From Massilia sp. Root133 (GTDB taxonomy: Bacteria > Pseudomonadota > Gammaproteobacteria > Burkholderiales > Burkholderiaceae_D): a stretch of DNA of 64,000 bases. Below the pieces are notes generated by a model that was given only the letters and a program-made list of their open reading frames with translations, made no database searches and was not told the DNA's origin. How positions within the stretch are numbered: the stretch's first letter is position 1; the number at the start of each line of letters is the position of its first letter. Location: assembly GCF_001426525.1 (NCBI RefSeq), contig NZ_LMEW01000036.1, positions 257,947-321,946 of the forward strand. The letters are read 5' to 3'. Positions 8,976 through 18,820 of this stretch are shown here, one piece after another. Position numbers and translations under genes: made by a program.

Positions 8976-10418
8976 ATGATGCATATGGCTGACGGCCCCG
9001 ACGCTACGCTCGACCCCGCGGACTGGACGCAACTTCGCGCCCTCGGGCACCAGATCCTGGACGACATGTTCGACCACCTGGAGGGCATTCGCGCGCGACC
9101 CGTCTGGCAGCAGATGCCGGACGCCGCGCGAGACAGCCTGCGCACTCCGCTGCCGCGCGCGCCGGGCTCGCTGGCGGATGCGTACCGCAGCCTGCAGGAC
9201 AACGTCATCCCCTACACCGTCGGCAACCCGCATCCCGGCTTCATGGGCTGGGTGCATGGCGCCGGCACGCCGGTGGGCATCGTCGCCGAGATGATCGCGG
9301 GGGCGCTGAACGCGAACGTCGGCGGCCGCAACCAGGCGCCCGTCGAGGTGGAGCGCCAGGTGTCGCAGTGGATGGCGGCGCTGTTCGGCTTTCCCGCTAC
9401 GGCCCGCGGCGTGTTCGTCACGGGCACGTCGATCGCCAACTTCATGGGCGTCGTCGTCGCGCGCACGCAGGCGCTCGGGCGCGACGTGCGCGCGCACGGG
9501 CTCGCGGCGCATGCGGGCCTGCGCGCGTACGCGTCGGCCGAAGCGCACGGCTGCATCGCGAAGGCCATGGACATGGCGGGCTTCGGCTCCGCTGCGCTGC
9601 GCACCGTGCGCGTGGACGCCGCCGGCCGCATGGACATGCAGGATCTCGCCGCGCAGGTCGATGCGGATCGCCGCAACGGGTTGCGGCCATTCCTCGTCGT
9701 CGCCAGCGCCGGCACGGTGAACACGGGCGCCATCGATCCGCTCGCGACGCTGGCGGATTTCACGCGCGCACAGGGCATATGGCTGCACGTCGACGGCGCG
9801 TACGGGGCGCTGGGGATGCTGGCGCCGGACGTGGCGCCGCTGCTCGACGGCATCGCGCGTGCGGACTCGCTCGCCTTCGATTTTCACAAGTGGGGCCAGG
9901 TGCCGTACGACGCCGGCTATTTTCTCGCGCGCGACGGTGCGCACATGCTCGACGCTTTTGCCGCACCGGCCGCGTACCTGCAGCGCGCCAGCACGGGGCT
10001 CGCCGCCGGGACCGCGTGGCCGTGCGACGTGGGGCCCGACCTGTCACGGGGCTTCCGGGCGCTGAAGACGTGGCTCACGTTCCAGGTCTACGGCGCCGAC
10101 GCCATCGGCCGCTCGATCTCGGCCACGTGCGCGCTGGCCCGCTACCTCGCCGAGCGCGTCGCGGCCGAGCCGTCGCTGGAGCTGGTGGCGCCCGTCACGT
10201 TGAACATCGTCTGCTTCCGCTACGTCTGCGCGGATCCCGAACGTGTGAATCGCGAGATCGTGCTCGCGCTGTACGACGAAGGCCGCGTGGCGCCATCCGC
10301 GACGACGCTGTACGGCCGCTACGCGATCCGCGCCGCGATCGTCAACCACCGCACATGCCGCGCCGACATCGACGCGCTCGTCGAAGCCGTGCTGCGCGCC
10401 GGCCGCCGCCTGTCATGA
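8976..10418 (+). CDS. PLP-dependent amino-acid decarboxylase family protein
   Basis: This is a group II decarboxylase (aromatic-amino-acid/glutamate decarboxylase fold) of about 480 aa. Visible marks are PHPGFMGWVHGAG near residue 86, HVDGAYG for PLP binding, and the PLP lysine Lys305 in AFDFHKWGQVPYD. Three possible ATGs lie close together (8976, 8979, 8985); none has a strong ribosome binding site. The next gene starts inside its stop codon (ATGA), so the two products probably act together. The substrate cannot be read from the sequence; aromatic L-amino acids, 2,4-diaminobutyrate or cysteine-sulfinate-like acids are all possible for this fold. Confidence 0.85.
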   Translation: MMHMADGPDATLDPADWTQLRALGHQILDDMFDHLEGIRARPVWQQMPDAARDSLRTPLPRAPGSLADAYRSLQDNVIPYTVGNPHPGFMGWVHGAGTPVGIVAEMIAGALNANVGGRNQAPVEVERQVSQWMAALFGFPATARGVFVTGTSIANFMGVVVARTQALGRDVRAHGLAAHAGLRAYASAEAHGCIAKAMDMAGFGSAALRTVRVDAAGRMDMQDLAAQVDADRRNGLRPFLVVASAGTVNTGAIDPLATLADFTRAQGIWLHVDGAYGALGMLAPDVAPLLDGIARADSLAFDFHKWGQVPYDAGYFLARDGAHMLDAFAAPAAYLQRASTGLAAGTAWPCDVGPDLSRGFRALKTWLTFQVYGADAIGRSISATCALARYLAERVAAEPSLELVAPVTLNIVCFRYVCADPERVNREIVLALYDEGRVAPSATTLYGRYAIRAAIVNHRTCRADIDALVEAVLRAGRRLS

Positions 10419-11620
10419 TCACGACCGCACTCCTGGCCGCCGCCGCCACGCCGTATGCCCCGCTGATCGGCGCCGCGGCGCTGATGCGCTGCGCGTTTTA
10501 CCGGGCCGACCTGCGTCCGGTCGGCGTACGCCTGCTGGCACGTGCCCAGGCGCATCCCCACGATGCGAACGCGTGGCTGGATGCCAGCTTCGTCCTGCAA
10601 TTGCTGGGGCAGCGCGCGGCGGGCCTGGACGTGCAACACCACGCGCTGGCCATCCGGTCGCTGTACGCGCTGCCGGCGCCGGCGCGCACGCCCACCTTGA
10701 ACCTGCTCGTGCTGATGGGGCCCGGCGACTTCATGGCCAATACGCCCGTCGAATTCCTGTTGCAGACCTCAAGCATCGCCGCGACCGTGCAATACGTGAC
10801 GCCCGATTTGCCGCTGCCGGAGAAGGTGCCCGACCACGACGTGCTGTTCGTGGCGATTGCGCAATCGGACGCCAACGCGCTGCTGCTGCGCGACGTGGCG
10901 CGGATGCTCGACGGCTGGCCGCGTCCCGTCGTCAACCGCCCGGAGCAGATCGCGCACCTGTCGCGCGACGGCGTCTGCGCGGCGCTCGACGGCGCGGCCG
11001 GTACGCTGGTGCCGCGGACGATGCGCCTGGACCGCGCGGGCGCTATGCAACTAACCGACGATGCGTTCCCGCTGATCGTGCGGCCAGTGGATTCGCACGC
11101 GGGCACGGATCTGCAAAAGGTGGACGACGGCACCGCGCTGCACGCCTATCTCGCCACGCATCCTGCGAGCGAGTTCTATCTCGCGCCGTTCGTCGATTAT
11201 TCTGGTCCGGACGGCCAGTTCCGCAAATACCGCATCGTGCTCATCGACGGCACGCCATTCATCTGCCACCTGGCGATCTCGTCGCATTGGATGGTGCATT
11301 ACCTGAATGCAGGCATGGACGACAGCGCCGCCAAGCGGGCGGAGGAGGCGGCCGGGATGGCCGCGTTCGACGACGGGTTCGCGCGCCGGCACGCGGCGGC
11401 GCTGGCCGGGATCGACTCGCGCATGGGCTTGCCTTACCTGGGCATCGATTGCGCGGAAACGCGCGATGGCCGGCTGCTCATCTTCGAAGTGGACAACGCC
11501 ATGGTCGTGCACGCGATGGACGATCCGGGCAGGTATCCGTACAAGGGGCCGGTGATGGAGCGGGTGTTCGGGGCGTTCGAAAAGATGCTGCACCGGGTTG
11601 TAAGCGCGGCCTCGAATTAG
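10415..11620 (+). CDS. ATP-grasp-like protein with helical N-terminal region
   Basis: The 401-aa protein begins with a helical, TPR-like region (about residues 25-85) and continues with a RimK/glutathione-synthetase-type ATP-grasp domain. The signs are PLIVRPVDSHAGTDLQKV, then the late motif LPYLGIDCAETRDG and FEVDNAMVVHAMD, where Glu and Asn would bind Mg-ATP. Its ATG overlaps the decarboxylase stop, so it is translationally coupled to it. It could ligate an amino acid or peptide to the decarboxylase product, but this is inference. No close characterised relative is recognised. Confidence 0.75.
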   Translation: MITTALLAAAATPYAPLIGAAALMRCAFYRADLRPVGVRLLARAQAHPHDANAWLDASFVLQLLGQRAAGLDVQHHALAIRSLYALPAPARTPTLNLLVLMGPGDFMANTPVEFLLQTSSIAATVQYVTPDLPLPEKVPDHDVLFVAIAQSDANALLLRDVARMLDGWPRPVVNRPEQIAHLSRDGVCAALDGAAGTLVPRTMRLDRAGAMQLTDDAFPLIVRPVDSHAGTDLQKVDDGTALHAYLATHPASEFYLAPFVDYSGPDGQFRKYRIVLIDGTPFICHLAISSHWMVHYLNAGMDDSAAKRAEEAAGMAAFDDGFARRHAAALAGIDSRMGLPYLGIDCAETRDGRLLIFEVDNAMVVHAMDDPGRYPYKGPVMERVFGAFEKMLHRVVSAASN

Positions 11621-11621
11621 C

Positions 11622-11737
11622 CGTCATCCCCGCGCAGGCGGGGACCCAAGTCTTACGCGTTGCGGCAGATCCGGATTGGGCCCGCGCCTTCGCGGGGGCG
11701 ACGGCTTTGGGTCCCCTCCTTCGCGGGGGGGCGACGG
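11622..11737. repeat. REP-like palindromic repeat cluster (three units)
   Basis: Between two convergent genes lie three copies of a GC-rich unit of the type CGTC..CCCCGCGAAGGCGGGGACCCAA: one in + orientation at the left (from 11622) and two in the opposite orientation to the right (ending at 11737). Each can fold into a hairpin. The arrangement resembles a bacterial interspersed mosaic element. It may also stop transcription from both sides. Confidence 0.65.
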
Positions 11738-11741
11738 TTTT

Positions 11742-12707
11742 TCATGCAGCGACAAACTTTTTTTCATCGTTGGCGACGACCGCCGTCTCACCGAGTAATT
11801 CCCGCATGAACGCCCGTTTCGCCTCGCTGCGCGGACTCGCCCAGAAACGCTCGAGCGTCGCCTGCGGCACCCCGTCGTAATCGACGCGCAACGCGTACGG
11901 CCGCCCCAGCAGTTCGCTGTGCACATAGCTCGCAAAGCATTCCGCGAAATCGTCATACGGATTCGTCGCGCCGTACAGGCTGGGAAAATCGCTGCCCTCA
12001 AGACCGGCATACGCGGTCACGATGGCGTCGCTGTGCAGCTTATTGGTGCCGTAGAAATCGACGGCGCCGCGCAGGTCGAAATCGGAGCCGCTCCACGGCA
12101 CGAAGCGCCCGGCGGCGTTTATATGCCAGCTCAGGTCGAGGAAGGGGAAGAACGCGGCCGGCGCCGGTTCCCACCAGCGCGGCAGGAACGATCCGCCCGC
12201 CGTCACGACGTGGCCGAATTCGTGCAGCAGCAGGAATTGCAGCGCGTGCGCCCTGGTGTCGTTCTGCGGGGCGGCGATCGTCGCGGCGAGCGAGAAACCG
12301 GGGCCGCCGAATGGCAGGTTTTCCTTCCACGTGACCCAGGAATTGGCCGTATGCGTTTCCAGCAGATCCATGTCGAGCAGCACGACGCAGCCGAGGATGC
12401 GGCCGTCGACGGCATCCGCCACGATGTCCGTGATCCCCGACGACCCGAGGCCGCGGCCCGTGCACACGCCCAGCAGCAGCGGGCCCACGAGGTCGCGCAC
12501 GGCGGCCGGCATGCCCGCCAGCGCGGCGCGCAGGTCGGCCTGCAGGGCGGGATCCGGCACGCACGGGGCGGGCACGGCGTCCAGTCCGCTCGCCATGTTC
12601 ACCTGGTGCACGATGTTGCGCACTTCATCGGGCAGGGGCAGGATGCGTTGCTCGATGGGCAAGGAAAGCTGCGTGCGCCATTGCTGCGGTTCGGACGTGT
12701 AGATCAT
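11742..12707 (-). CDS. Putative zincin-like metallopeptidase (HEFGH)
   Basis: The 321-aa protein carries a zinc-protease signature HEFGH at residues 162-166, in a helix preceded by ALQFLLL, and a likely third ligand Glu256 in DDFAECFASYVH. No signal peptide is visible, so it may be cytosolic. It converges with the ATP-grasp gene across a repeat. No family assignment is possible beyond the gluzincin-like pattern; peptidase activity is inferred from the motif. Confidence 0.65.
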   Translation of the reverse strand: MIYTSEPQQWRTQLSLPIEQRILPLPDEVRNIVHQVNMASGLDAVPAPCVPDPALQADLRAALAGMPAAVRDLVGPLLLGVCTGRGLGSSGITDIVADAVDGRILGCVVLLDMDLLETHTANSWVTWKENLPFGGPGFSLAATIAAPQNDTRAHALQFLLLHEFGHVVTAGGSFLPRWWEPAPAAFFPFLDLSWHINAAGRFVPWSGSDFDLRGAVDFYGTNKLHSDAIVTAYAGLEGSDFPSLYGATNPYDDFAECFASYVHSELLGRPYALRVDYDGVPQATLERFWASPRSEAKRAFMRELLGETAVVANDEKKFVAA

Positions 12708-12816
12708 GGTGGCAAAAAAGAAGGGCCGTAAGGTGCCGATGTGCCATTAACGGCGCGCCGATGGCCAACTTGAATCGTGGTCCTCCCCGGAAACCGGGCT
12801 TTCTGCCTCGAAATCC

Positions 12817-12824
12817 GGTAAAAT
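12817..12824 (+). promoter_or_regulatory. Candidate -10 element in the lepA leader
   Basis: The 288-bp gap before lepA contains GGTAAAAT here, followed by a GC-rich stretch of about 170 bp with no convincing gene. No clear -35 box is visible. It would give a long untranslated leader. Confidence 0.3.
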
Positions 12825-12995
12825 GGGCAGCTTGCGGGTCAAGCCGCGGCCTTCATGAGCCGCGATTCGCCCGATAAGGCGCTCGCCCGGGGAACTTCCC
12901 GTCCCCCAGACGCGGCGCTTTTTTCGTATTGCGCCGGCAGGAACCAAGCCTGTCGGCCTGGCCGCGTGCCGCTCTTTTTGGTTTTGAGTTTGTTA

Positions 12996-14789
12996 ATGAA
13001 AAACATACGTAACTTTTCCATCATCGCCCACATCGATCACGGTAAATCGACCCTGGCGGACCGCATCATCCAGCTGTGCGGCGGCCTGTCGGAACGTGAA
13101 ATGGACGAGCAGGTGCTCGACTCGATGGACCTGGAGCGCGAGCGCGGCATCACCATCAAGGCCCAGACCGCGGCGCTGTCCTATAAAGCGCGCGATGGCC
13201 AGACCTATAACCTGAACCTGATCGACACCCCGGGCCACGTCGACTTCAGCTATGAAGTGTCGCGCTCGCTGTCCGCCTGTGAAGGCGCGCTGCTCGTCGT
13301 CGACGCGTCGCAGGGCGTGGAAGCGCAGACCGTCGCCAACTGCTACACGGCGCTGGACCTGGGCGTGGAAGTGGTGCCCATCCTGAACAAGATCGACCTG
13401 CCGCACGCCGATCCGGACCGCGCCAAGCAGGAAATCGAGGACGTCATCGGCCTCGACGCCACCGACGCCACCACCTGCTCCGCAAAGACGGGCCTGGGCG
13501 TGGAAGACGTGCTCGAAACGCTGATCGCGAAGGTGCCGCCGCCGGAAGGCGATCCGGACGCGCCGCTGCAGGCGCTGATCGTCGACTCGTGGTACGACAG
13601 CTACGTCGGCGTCGTGATGCTGGTGCGCGTGAAGAACGGCACGCTGCGTCCGAAAGACAAGATCCTCCTGATGGCGACGGACTCGCAACAGCTGGTCGAG
13701 CAGGTCGGCGTGTTCACGCCGCGCTCCGTGCAGCTGTCGGAACTGAAGGCCGGCCAAGTGGGCTTCATCATTGCCGGCATCAAGGAATTGAAGGCCGCGA
13801 AAGTGGGCGATACCGTCACGCTGGCGTCGCGTCCGGCCTTGGCGCCGCTGCCCGGCTTCAAGGAAGTGCAGCCGCAGGTGTTCGCCGGCCTGTTCCCGGT
13901 GGAAGCGAACCAGTACGACGCGCTGCGCGATTCGCTGGAAAAGCTGAAGCTGAACGACGCCGCGCTGCAGTACGAGCCGGAAGTATCGCAAGCGCTGGGC
14001 TTCGGCTTCCGCTGCGGCTTCCTGGGCCTGCTGCACATGGACGTCATCCAGGAACGCCTGGAGCGTGAATTCGACCAGGACCTGATCACGACGGCCCCGA
14101 CCGTCGTGTACGAAGTCGTGATGCGCGACGGTTCCATGATCAAGGTCGACAACCCGTCCAAGATGCCGGAAGTGTCGAAGATCGAGGAAGTGCGCGAGCC
14201 GATCGTCACCGTCAACCTGTACATGCCGCAGGAATATGTCGGCGCCGTCATCACGCTGTGCACCGGCAAGCGCGGCGTGCAGATGGACATGAGCTACCAC
14301 GGCCGCCAGGTGAAACTCGTGTACGAGATCCCGATGGCCGAGATCGTGCTGGACTTCTTCGATCGCCTGAAATCCACGTCGCGCGGCTATGCGTCGATGG
14401 ACTACGAGTTCAAGGAATACCGCGCATCGGACGTCGTGAAGGTCGACATGCTGATCAACGGCGACAAGGTCGACGCGCTCGCCATCATCGTGCACCGCGC
14501 CAACGCCGCCTACCGCGGCCGCCAGGTGGCCGCGAAGATGCGCGAACTGATCCCGCGCCAGATGTTCGACGTGGCGATCCAGGCCGCGATCGGCGCGACG
14601 ATCATCTCGCGTGAAAACGTCAAGGCGCTGCGCAAGAACGTGCTGGCGAAGTGCTATGGCGGCGACGTCAGCCGCAAGAAGAAGCTGCTTGAGAAACAAA
14701 AGGCCGGCAAGAAGCGCATGAAGCAGGTGGGCTCGGTGGAGATCCCGCAAGAGGCTTTCCTTGCCATCCTCCAAGTGGAAGAAAAATAA
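12996..14789 (+). CDS. lepA: Elongation factor 4 (LepA)
   Basis: This translational GTPase back-translocates stalled ribosomes. The start [19 protein letters not shown] at 12996 is the family N-terminus; the frame stays open 141 bp upstream but that extension is not conserved in type. It has the P-loop (AHIDHGKST), [14 protein letters not shown], and the LepA-specific C-terminus with [21 protein letters not shown]. The length of 597 aa is normal. lepB follows 17 bp later. Confidence 0.97.
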   Translation: MKNIRNFSIIAHIDHGKSTLADRIIQLCGGLSEREMDEQVLDSMDLERERGITIKAQTAALSYKARDGQTYNLNLIDTPGHVDFSYEVSRSLSACEGALLVVDASQGVEAQTVANCYTALDLGVEVVPILNKIDLPHADPDRAKQEIEDVIGLDATDATTCSAKTGLGVEDVLETLIAKVPPPEGDPDAPLQALIVDSWYDSYVGVVMLVRVKNGTLRPKDKILLMATDSQQLVEQVGVFTPRSVQLSELKAGQVGFIIAGIKELKAAKVGDTVTLASRPALAPLPGFKEVQPQVFAGLFPVEANQYDALRDSLEKLKLNDAALQYEPEVSQALGFGFRCGFLGLLHMDVIQERLEREFDQDLITTAPTVVYEVVMRDGSMIKVDNPSKMPEVSKIEEVREPIVTVNLYMPQEYVGAVITLCTGKRGVQMDMSYHGRQVKLVYEIPMAEIVLDFFDRLKSTSRGYASMDYEFKEYRASDVVKVDMLINGDKVDALAIIVHRANAAYRGRQVAAKMRELIPRQMFDVAIQAAIGATIISRENVKALRKNVLAKCYGGDVSRKKKLLEKQKAGKKRMKQVGSVEIPQEAFLAILQVEEK

Positions 14790-14806
14790 GGGAAGAATCA
14801 GAAACG

Positions 14807-15721
14807 ATGAATCTGCAACCGATCCTCGGCAATTTTGCCCTGATTTTGTTCGTGGCCATGGTGATCACGGGCGTCATCTGGTGCCTCGACGTGTTCGTCC
14901 TCGCGAAGCAGCGCCGCGCGAAGGCGGATGCGGCCCTGGCCGAGTACGACGCGCGCCACGCCAAGCTGACGGCCGACGGCATCAAGCTGGACAACGGCAA
15001 CCGCGCGGCGCTGGAGGCATCGATCCTGCGCCAGCCGACGTGGGTCGAGTATTCCGGCAGCTTCTTCCCCGTGATCGCGCTCGTGTTCGTGCTGCGTTCC
15101 TTCCTGTTCGAGCCGTTCAAGATCCCGTCGTCGTCGATGGTGCCGACCCTGCTCGTGGGCGACCTGATCCTCGTGAACAAGTTCGACTACGGCATCCGCC
15201 TCCCGGTGATCAACAAGAAGATCATCGAAGTCGGCAATCCGCAGCGGGGCGACGTCATGGTCTTCAAATACCCCAAGGATCCGAGCCAGGACTACATCAA
15301 GCGCGTGATCGGCGTGCCGGGTGATAAAATCCACTACGAGAACAAGCGCCTGACCGTCAACGGCCAGCCGGTCGAGTACGTGCCGATGGACGATTACCTG
15401 GACGACGAGCGCCCGGTCTACCACAAGCAATTCCTGGAAAAGCTGACGAACGCGCCGCACCGCATCCTGAACATGGACGGAGCCCGCACTTACAACCAGA
15501 GCGCCGTGGAGGAGTTCCCCCATCACGAAAATTGCAACTATTCGTACGATGAATTTACCTGTATCGTACCGGAGGGCAATTATTTCATGATGGGCGATAA
15601 CCGCGACAACAGCGCAGACAGCCGCTACTGGGGCTTCGTGCCGGACCAGAACATCGTCGGCAAGGCTGTGTTTGTTTGGATGAACTTCAGCAACCTGAAG
15701 CGCATCGGCGGTATCCACTAA
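14807..15721 (+). CDS. lepB: Signal peptidase I
   Basis: LepB removes signal peptides from exported proteins at the periplasmic face. The 304-aa protein has two N-terminal membrane spans (about residues 8-30 and 85-101), the nucleophile Ser110 in IPSSSMVPTL, the general-base Lys165 in DYIKRVIGVPGD, and the late motif GDNRDNSADSRYWG. It lies between lepA and a DUF4845 gene, a standard betaproteobacterial order. Confidence 0.97.
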   Translation: MNLQPILGNFALILFVAMVITGVIWCLDVFVLAKQRRAKADAALAEYDARHAKLTADGIKLDNGNRAALEASILRQPTWVEYSGSFFPVIALVFVLRSFLFEPFKIPSSSMVPTLLVGDLILVNKFDYGIRLPVINKKIIEVGNPQRGDVMVFKYPKDPSQDYIKRVIGVPGDKIHYENKRLTVNGQPVEYVPMDDYLDDERPVYHKQFLEKLTNAPHRILNMDGARTYNQSAVEEFPHHENCNYSYDEFTCIVPEGNYFMMGDNRDNSADSRYWGFVPDQNIVGKAVFVWMNFSNLKRIGGIH

Positions 15722-15739
15722 GCCGGCGCGGAGGGTGTG

Positions 15740-16153
15740 ATGAAAGGTGGCAAGCGGTATCGGATCGGTGCGGAAAGCGGTGTCTCGCTGTCGGGCCTGA
15801 TCGTCGTGTTGATCGTGCTGGGCGCGTTGGCGCTGGTGGCCATCAAGGTGACGCCGGCCTTCCTGGAATACCGCGCCGTCAAGGATTCGATCGGCAAGGC
15901 GAAGGCCGAGGCCGGCTCCGGCACCGTGCGCGAGATCCAGCAGGCGTTCGACAAGAATGCCGGCGTCAACGACGTGTCGGCCATCCAGGGCCGCGACCTC
16001 GTGATCACGCGCGATGGCGGCACGACCGAGATCAGCTTCGCCTACGAGAAGCAGGTGCCGCTGACGGACAGCATCAACCTGACGTTCAAGTTCGACGGTA
16101 CCACCGACCCCAGCGGCAACAATGCCGCCAAGGCCGACAAGGCCGACAAGTAA
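15740..16153 (+). CDS. DUF4845 membrane protein
   Basis: This is a 137-aa protein with one N-terminal transmembrane segment (about residues 16-38) and a periplasmic domain, matching the DUF4845 family that commonly sits between lepB and rnc. The ATG at 15740 has a GGAGGG ribosome binding site; a GTG lies one codon earlier. The C-terminus is a short Lys/Asp repeat (AAKADKADK). Its function is unknown; the context suggests a role linked to secretion or RNase III expression. Confidence 0.85.
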   Translation: MKGGKRYRIGAESGVSLSGLIVVLIVLGALALVAIKVTPAFLEYRAVKDSIGKAKAEAGSGTVREIQQAFDKNAGVNDVSAIQGRDLVITRDGGTTEISFAYEKQVPLTDSINLTFKFDGTTDPSGNNAAKADKADK

Positions 16154-16214
16154 TACGCCGGGAGGCGCGCGATGGGATCGGCGCGCGGCGCCGGCCCATT
16201 AGATTGGTACGACA

Positions 16215-17042
16215 ATGAATCTTCAGTTATTGCAAACTCGCCTAGGCTATACGTTCCGGGACGCCGGCCTGCTGCAACAGGCGTTGACCCACCGTAGCCA
16301 CAGCAGTCTGCATAACGAGCGCCTGGAATTCCTCGGCGACTCGATCCTGAACTGCGTCGTCGCCTCCATCCTGTACGAACGTTTCCATAACCTGGCCGAA
16401 GGCGACCTCTCTCGCCTGCGCGCCAACCTCGTCAAGCAGCAATCGCTGTTCGAGATCGCCCAGAAGCTGGAATTGTCGCAATTCCTGCGCCTGGGCGAGG
16501 GCGAGCTGAAATCCGGCGGGTTCCGCCGGCCGTCGATCCTGGCCGACACCCTGGAAGCGCTGCTCGGCGCCATCTTCCTCGACAGCGGCTTCGATGCGGC
16601 GCGCGCCGCGATCCGCTCGTTTTATATTCCGCTGCTCGATTCCGTCGACCCGCGTACGCTCGGCAAGGATGCCAAGACCCTGTTGCAGGAGTTCTTGCAG
16701 AGCAAAAAGATCTCGCTGCCCACGTACAACGTCGTCGCCACGCACGGCGCCGCGCACAGCCAGGAATTCGAGATCGAATGCCTCGTGCCCAAGCTGGGCA
16801 TCCAGGTGTTCGGCCGCGGCGGCAGCCGCCGCGCCGGCGAGCAGGCCGCGGCGCGCCTCGCGCTGGAGACGGCCGAGCAACTGCTGCAAAAAAGTCCGTC
16901 CACGACGCGCAAGTCGCGGCCCCGGTCGGCCCAGCTGAAGCTGGCTGGCATCGCCACCGACCAGACCGAGCTGGCGGTGCAGGCCGAAGAGCCGCAGTCG
17001 CAGCAGAAACAATCCCACAAGTCAGGAAACACCCCAGCATGA
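16215..17042 (+). CDS. rnc: Ribonuclease III
   Basis: RNase III cuts double-stranded RNA, including rRNA precursors. The catalytic signature [10 protein letters not shown] is at residues 34-43, with Glu38 and Asp42 binding metal. A double-stranded-RNA-binding domain follows (about residues 155-225). A polar tail of about 45 residues rich in Gln and Ser extends beyond the usual roughly 225-aa length. Its stop overlaps the era start (ATGA). Confidence 0.97.
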   Translation: MNLQLLQTRLGYTFRDAGLLQQALTHRSHSSLHNERLEFLGDSILNCVVASILYERFHNLAEGDLSRLRANLVKQQSLFEIAQKLELSQFLRLGEGELKSGGFRRPSILADTLEALLGAIFLDSGFDAARAAIRSFYIPLLDSVDPRTLGKDAKTLLQEFLQSKKISLPTYNVVATHGAAHSQEFEIECLVPKLGIQVFGRGGSRRAGEQAAARLALETAEQLLQKSPSTTRKSRPRSAQLKLAGIATDQTELAVQAEEPQSQQKQSHKSGNTPA

Positions 17043-17962
17043 ACATCGAGACCACCACCGAGACCAACGACACTGCACCGGAAGGTTTCCGCTGCGGCTA
17101 CATCGCCATCGTCGGCCGTCCGAACGTGGGCAAGTCGACCTTGATGAACGTGCTGATCGGTGCCAAGGTGTCGATCACGTCGCGCAAGGCGCAGACGACG
17201 CGCCACCGCATCACGGGCATCCAGACCCGCGACGACGCCCAGTTCATCTACGTCGACACGCCCGGCTTCCAGACCCGCCACGCGAACGCGCTGAACAAGA
17301 CGCTGAACAAGACCGTGTCGAACACGCTGACGGCATCCGACGTGATCCTGTTCCTCGTCGAGGCCGGCACGTTCGGCCCGGCCGACCAGCTGGTAGCGGA
17401 CCTGCTGCCGAAGAACGTGCCCGTCATCCTCGTCATCAACAAGTCCGACCGCATGAAGGACAAGGCCGAGCTGATGCCGTTCGCCGCGAAGGTCGCCAGC
17501 CTGCGCGATTTCACCGCGGTCGTGCCCGTGTCCGCGAAGCTGCGCTTCCAGGTCGATGCGCTCGAAGGCGAGATCAAGCGGCACCTGCCGGAAAATCCGC
17601 CGATCTTCGGCCCGGACGACATCACGGACCGCAGCGAGAAGTTCCTCGCGGCCGAGATCGTGCGCGAAAAAGTGTTCCGCCTGCTGGGCGACGAGCTGCC
17701 GTACACGAGCACCGTCCTCATCGAACAATTCCAGCAAGAGGGCAATCTGCGCCGCGTCTTCGCCGCGATCCTCGTCGAGCGCGACACGCACAAGTCCATG
17801 ATCATCGGGAACAAGGGCGCGCGCCTGAAAGAGATTTCCACGCAATCCCGCCTCGACATGGAAAAACTGTTCGGCGGACCGGTCTACCTGGAAATCTGGG
17901 TCAAGGTGAAATCGGGCTGGGCCGACAACGAAGCGGGCCTGCGCGCTTACGGTTACGAGTAA
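17039..17962 (+). CDS. era: GTPase Era
   Basis: Era is an essential GTPase that binds the 3' end of 16S rRNA during 30S assembly. The start at 17039 overlaps the rnc stop. The 307-aa protein has the P-loop GRPNVGKS at residues 26-33, DTPGFQ, NKSD, and a C-terminal KH domain around [12 protein letters not shown]. rnc-era-recO is a conserved operon. Confidence 0.97.
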   Translation: MNIETTTETNDTAPEGFRCGYIAIVGRPNVGKSTLMNVLIGAKVSITSRKAQTTRHRITGIQTRDDAQFIYVDTPGFQTRHANALNKTLNKTVSNTLTASDVILFLVEAGTFGPADQLVADLLPKNVPVILVINKSDRMKDKAELMPFAAKVASLRDFTAVVPVSAKLRFQVDALEGEIKRHLPENPPIFGPDDITDRSEKFLAAEIVREKVFRLLGDELPYTSTVLIEQFQQEGNLRRVFAAILVERDTHKSMIIGNKGARLKEISTQSRLDMEKLFGGPVYLEIWVKVKSGWADNEAGLRAYGYE

Positions 17963-17984
17963 CGAGCCGGGGTATCATCTCCGC

Positions 17985-18803
17985 ATGCCCACTCGCGACG
18001 ACGAACTCATCGACAAGGACAATGACGCGCATTCAGCCGCGTCGCATGCCCCGCACGCGACGCCGGTGAACAAGCGCCGCACGCCCGCGCGCGAAGGCCG
18101 CGTGGTCGGCCAACCGGGCTTCGTGCTGCACAGCTATCCGTACAAGGAAACGAGCCTCATCGTCGACCTCTTTACGCGCGATCACGGCCGCATCGGTGTT
18201 GTCGCGAAGGGCGCGAAGCGGCCGCATTCGAAACTGCGCGGCGTGCTGCAGACGTTTCAACCGCTGTCCGTGTCGTTCTCGGGCAAGTCCGAACTGCGCA
18301 CGCTGATCGATGCCGAGTGGGTCGGCGGCATGCTCCCGATCGAGAAGAATGCGCTGCTGTGCGGCTTCTATCTCAATGAATTGCTGGTGAAACTGCTGGC
18401 GCGCGACGACGCGCATCCGGCCTTGTTCAACCACTACGTCGCCACGCTGAACGAACTGGCGCACGGCGAACCGGCGCCGATCGCCTTGCGAAAATTCGAA
18501 CGGGCCTTACTTAAGGAAACCGGGGTCGCCGCCGACCTGACGCGCTGCACGACGACGCGCGCCCCCGTCGAGCCGGACGGCCTGTACGTCGTCGACCCGG
18601 AACGCGGCGCGCGCACGGCGCAGGCCGTGGAGTCGTGGCCGGTGGTGTCCGGCAAGACGCTGGTCGACATGGAACGCGAGGATTACGCCGACCCGCAGAC
18701 GAAGGCGCAGAGCAAGCAGCTGATGCGCTTCCTGCTGGCCTATCACCTGGGAGGCGCGCCGCTGAACACGCGCCAGATTTTGATCGACCTGATGCAGCTT
18801 TGA
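17985..18803 (+). CDS. recO: DNA repair protein RecO
   Basis: RecO loads RecA at single-strand gaps in the RecFOR pathway. The N-terminal OB fold is visible from [21 protein letters not shown] onward, followed by VAKGAKRP. The protein is 272 aa, with a polar N-terminal extension of about 40 residues that is longer than in enteric relatives. It sits 22 bp after era and 17 bp before pdxJ. Confidence 0.95.
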   Translation: MPTRDDELIDKDNDAHSAASHAPHATPVNKRRTPAREGRVVGQPGFVLHSYPYKETSLIVDLFTRDHGRIGVVAKGAKRPHSKLRGVLQTFQPLSVSFSGKSELRTLIDAEWVGGMLPIEKNALLCGFYLNELLVKLLARDDAHPALFNHYVATLNELAHGEPAPIALRKFERALLKETGVAADLTRCTTTRAPVEPDGLYVVDPERGARTAQAVESWPVVSGKTLVDMEREDYADPQTKAQSKQLMRFLLAYHLGGAPLNTRQILIDLMQL

Positions 18804-18820
18804 GAACCAAGACTACGACC

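Noticed and set aside
12855-12995. N-terminal extension of lepA
   Set aside because: The extra 47 codons are not LepA-like; the conserved N-terminus begins at 12996.
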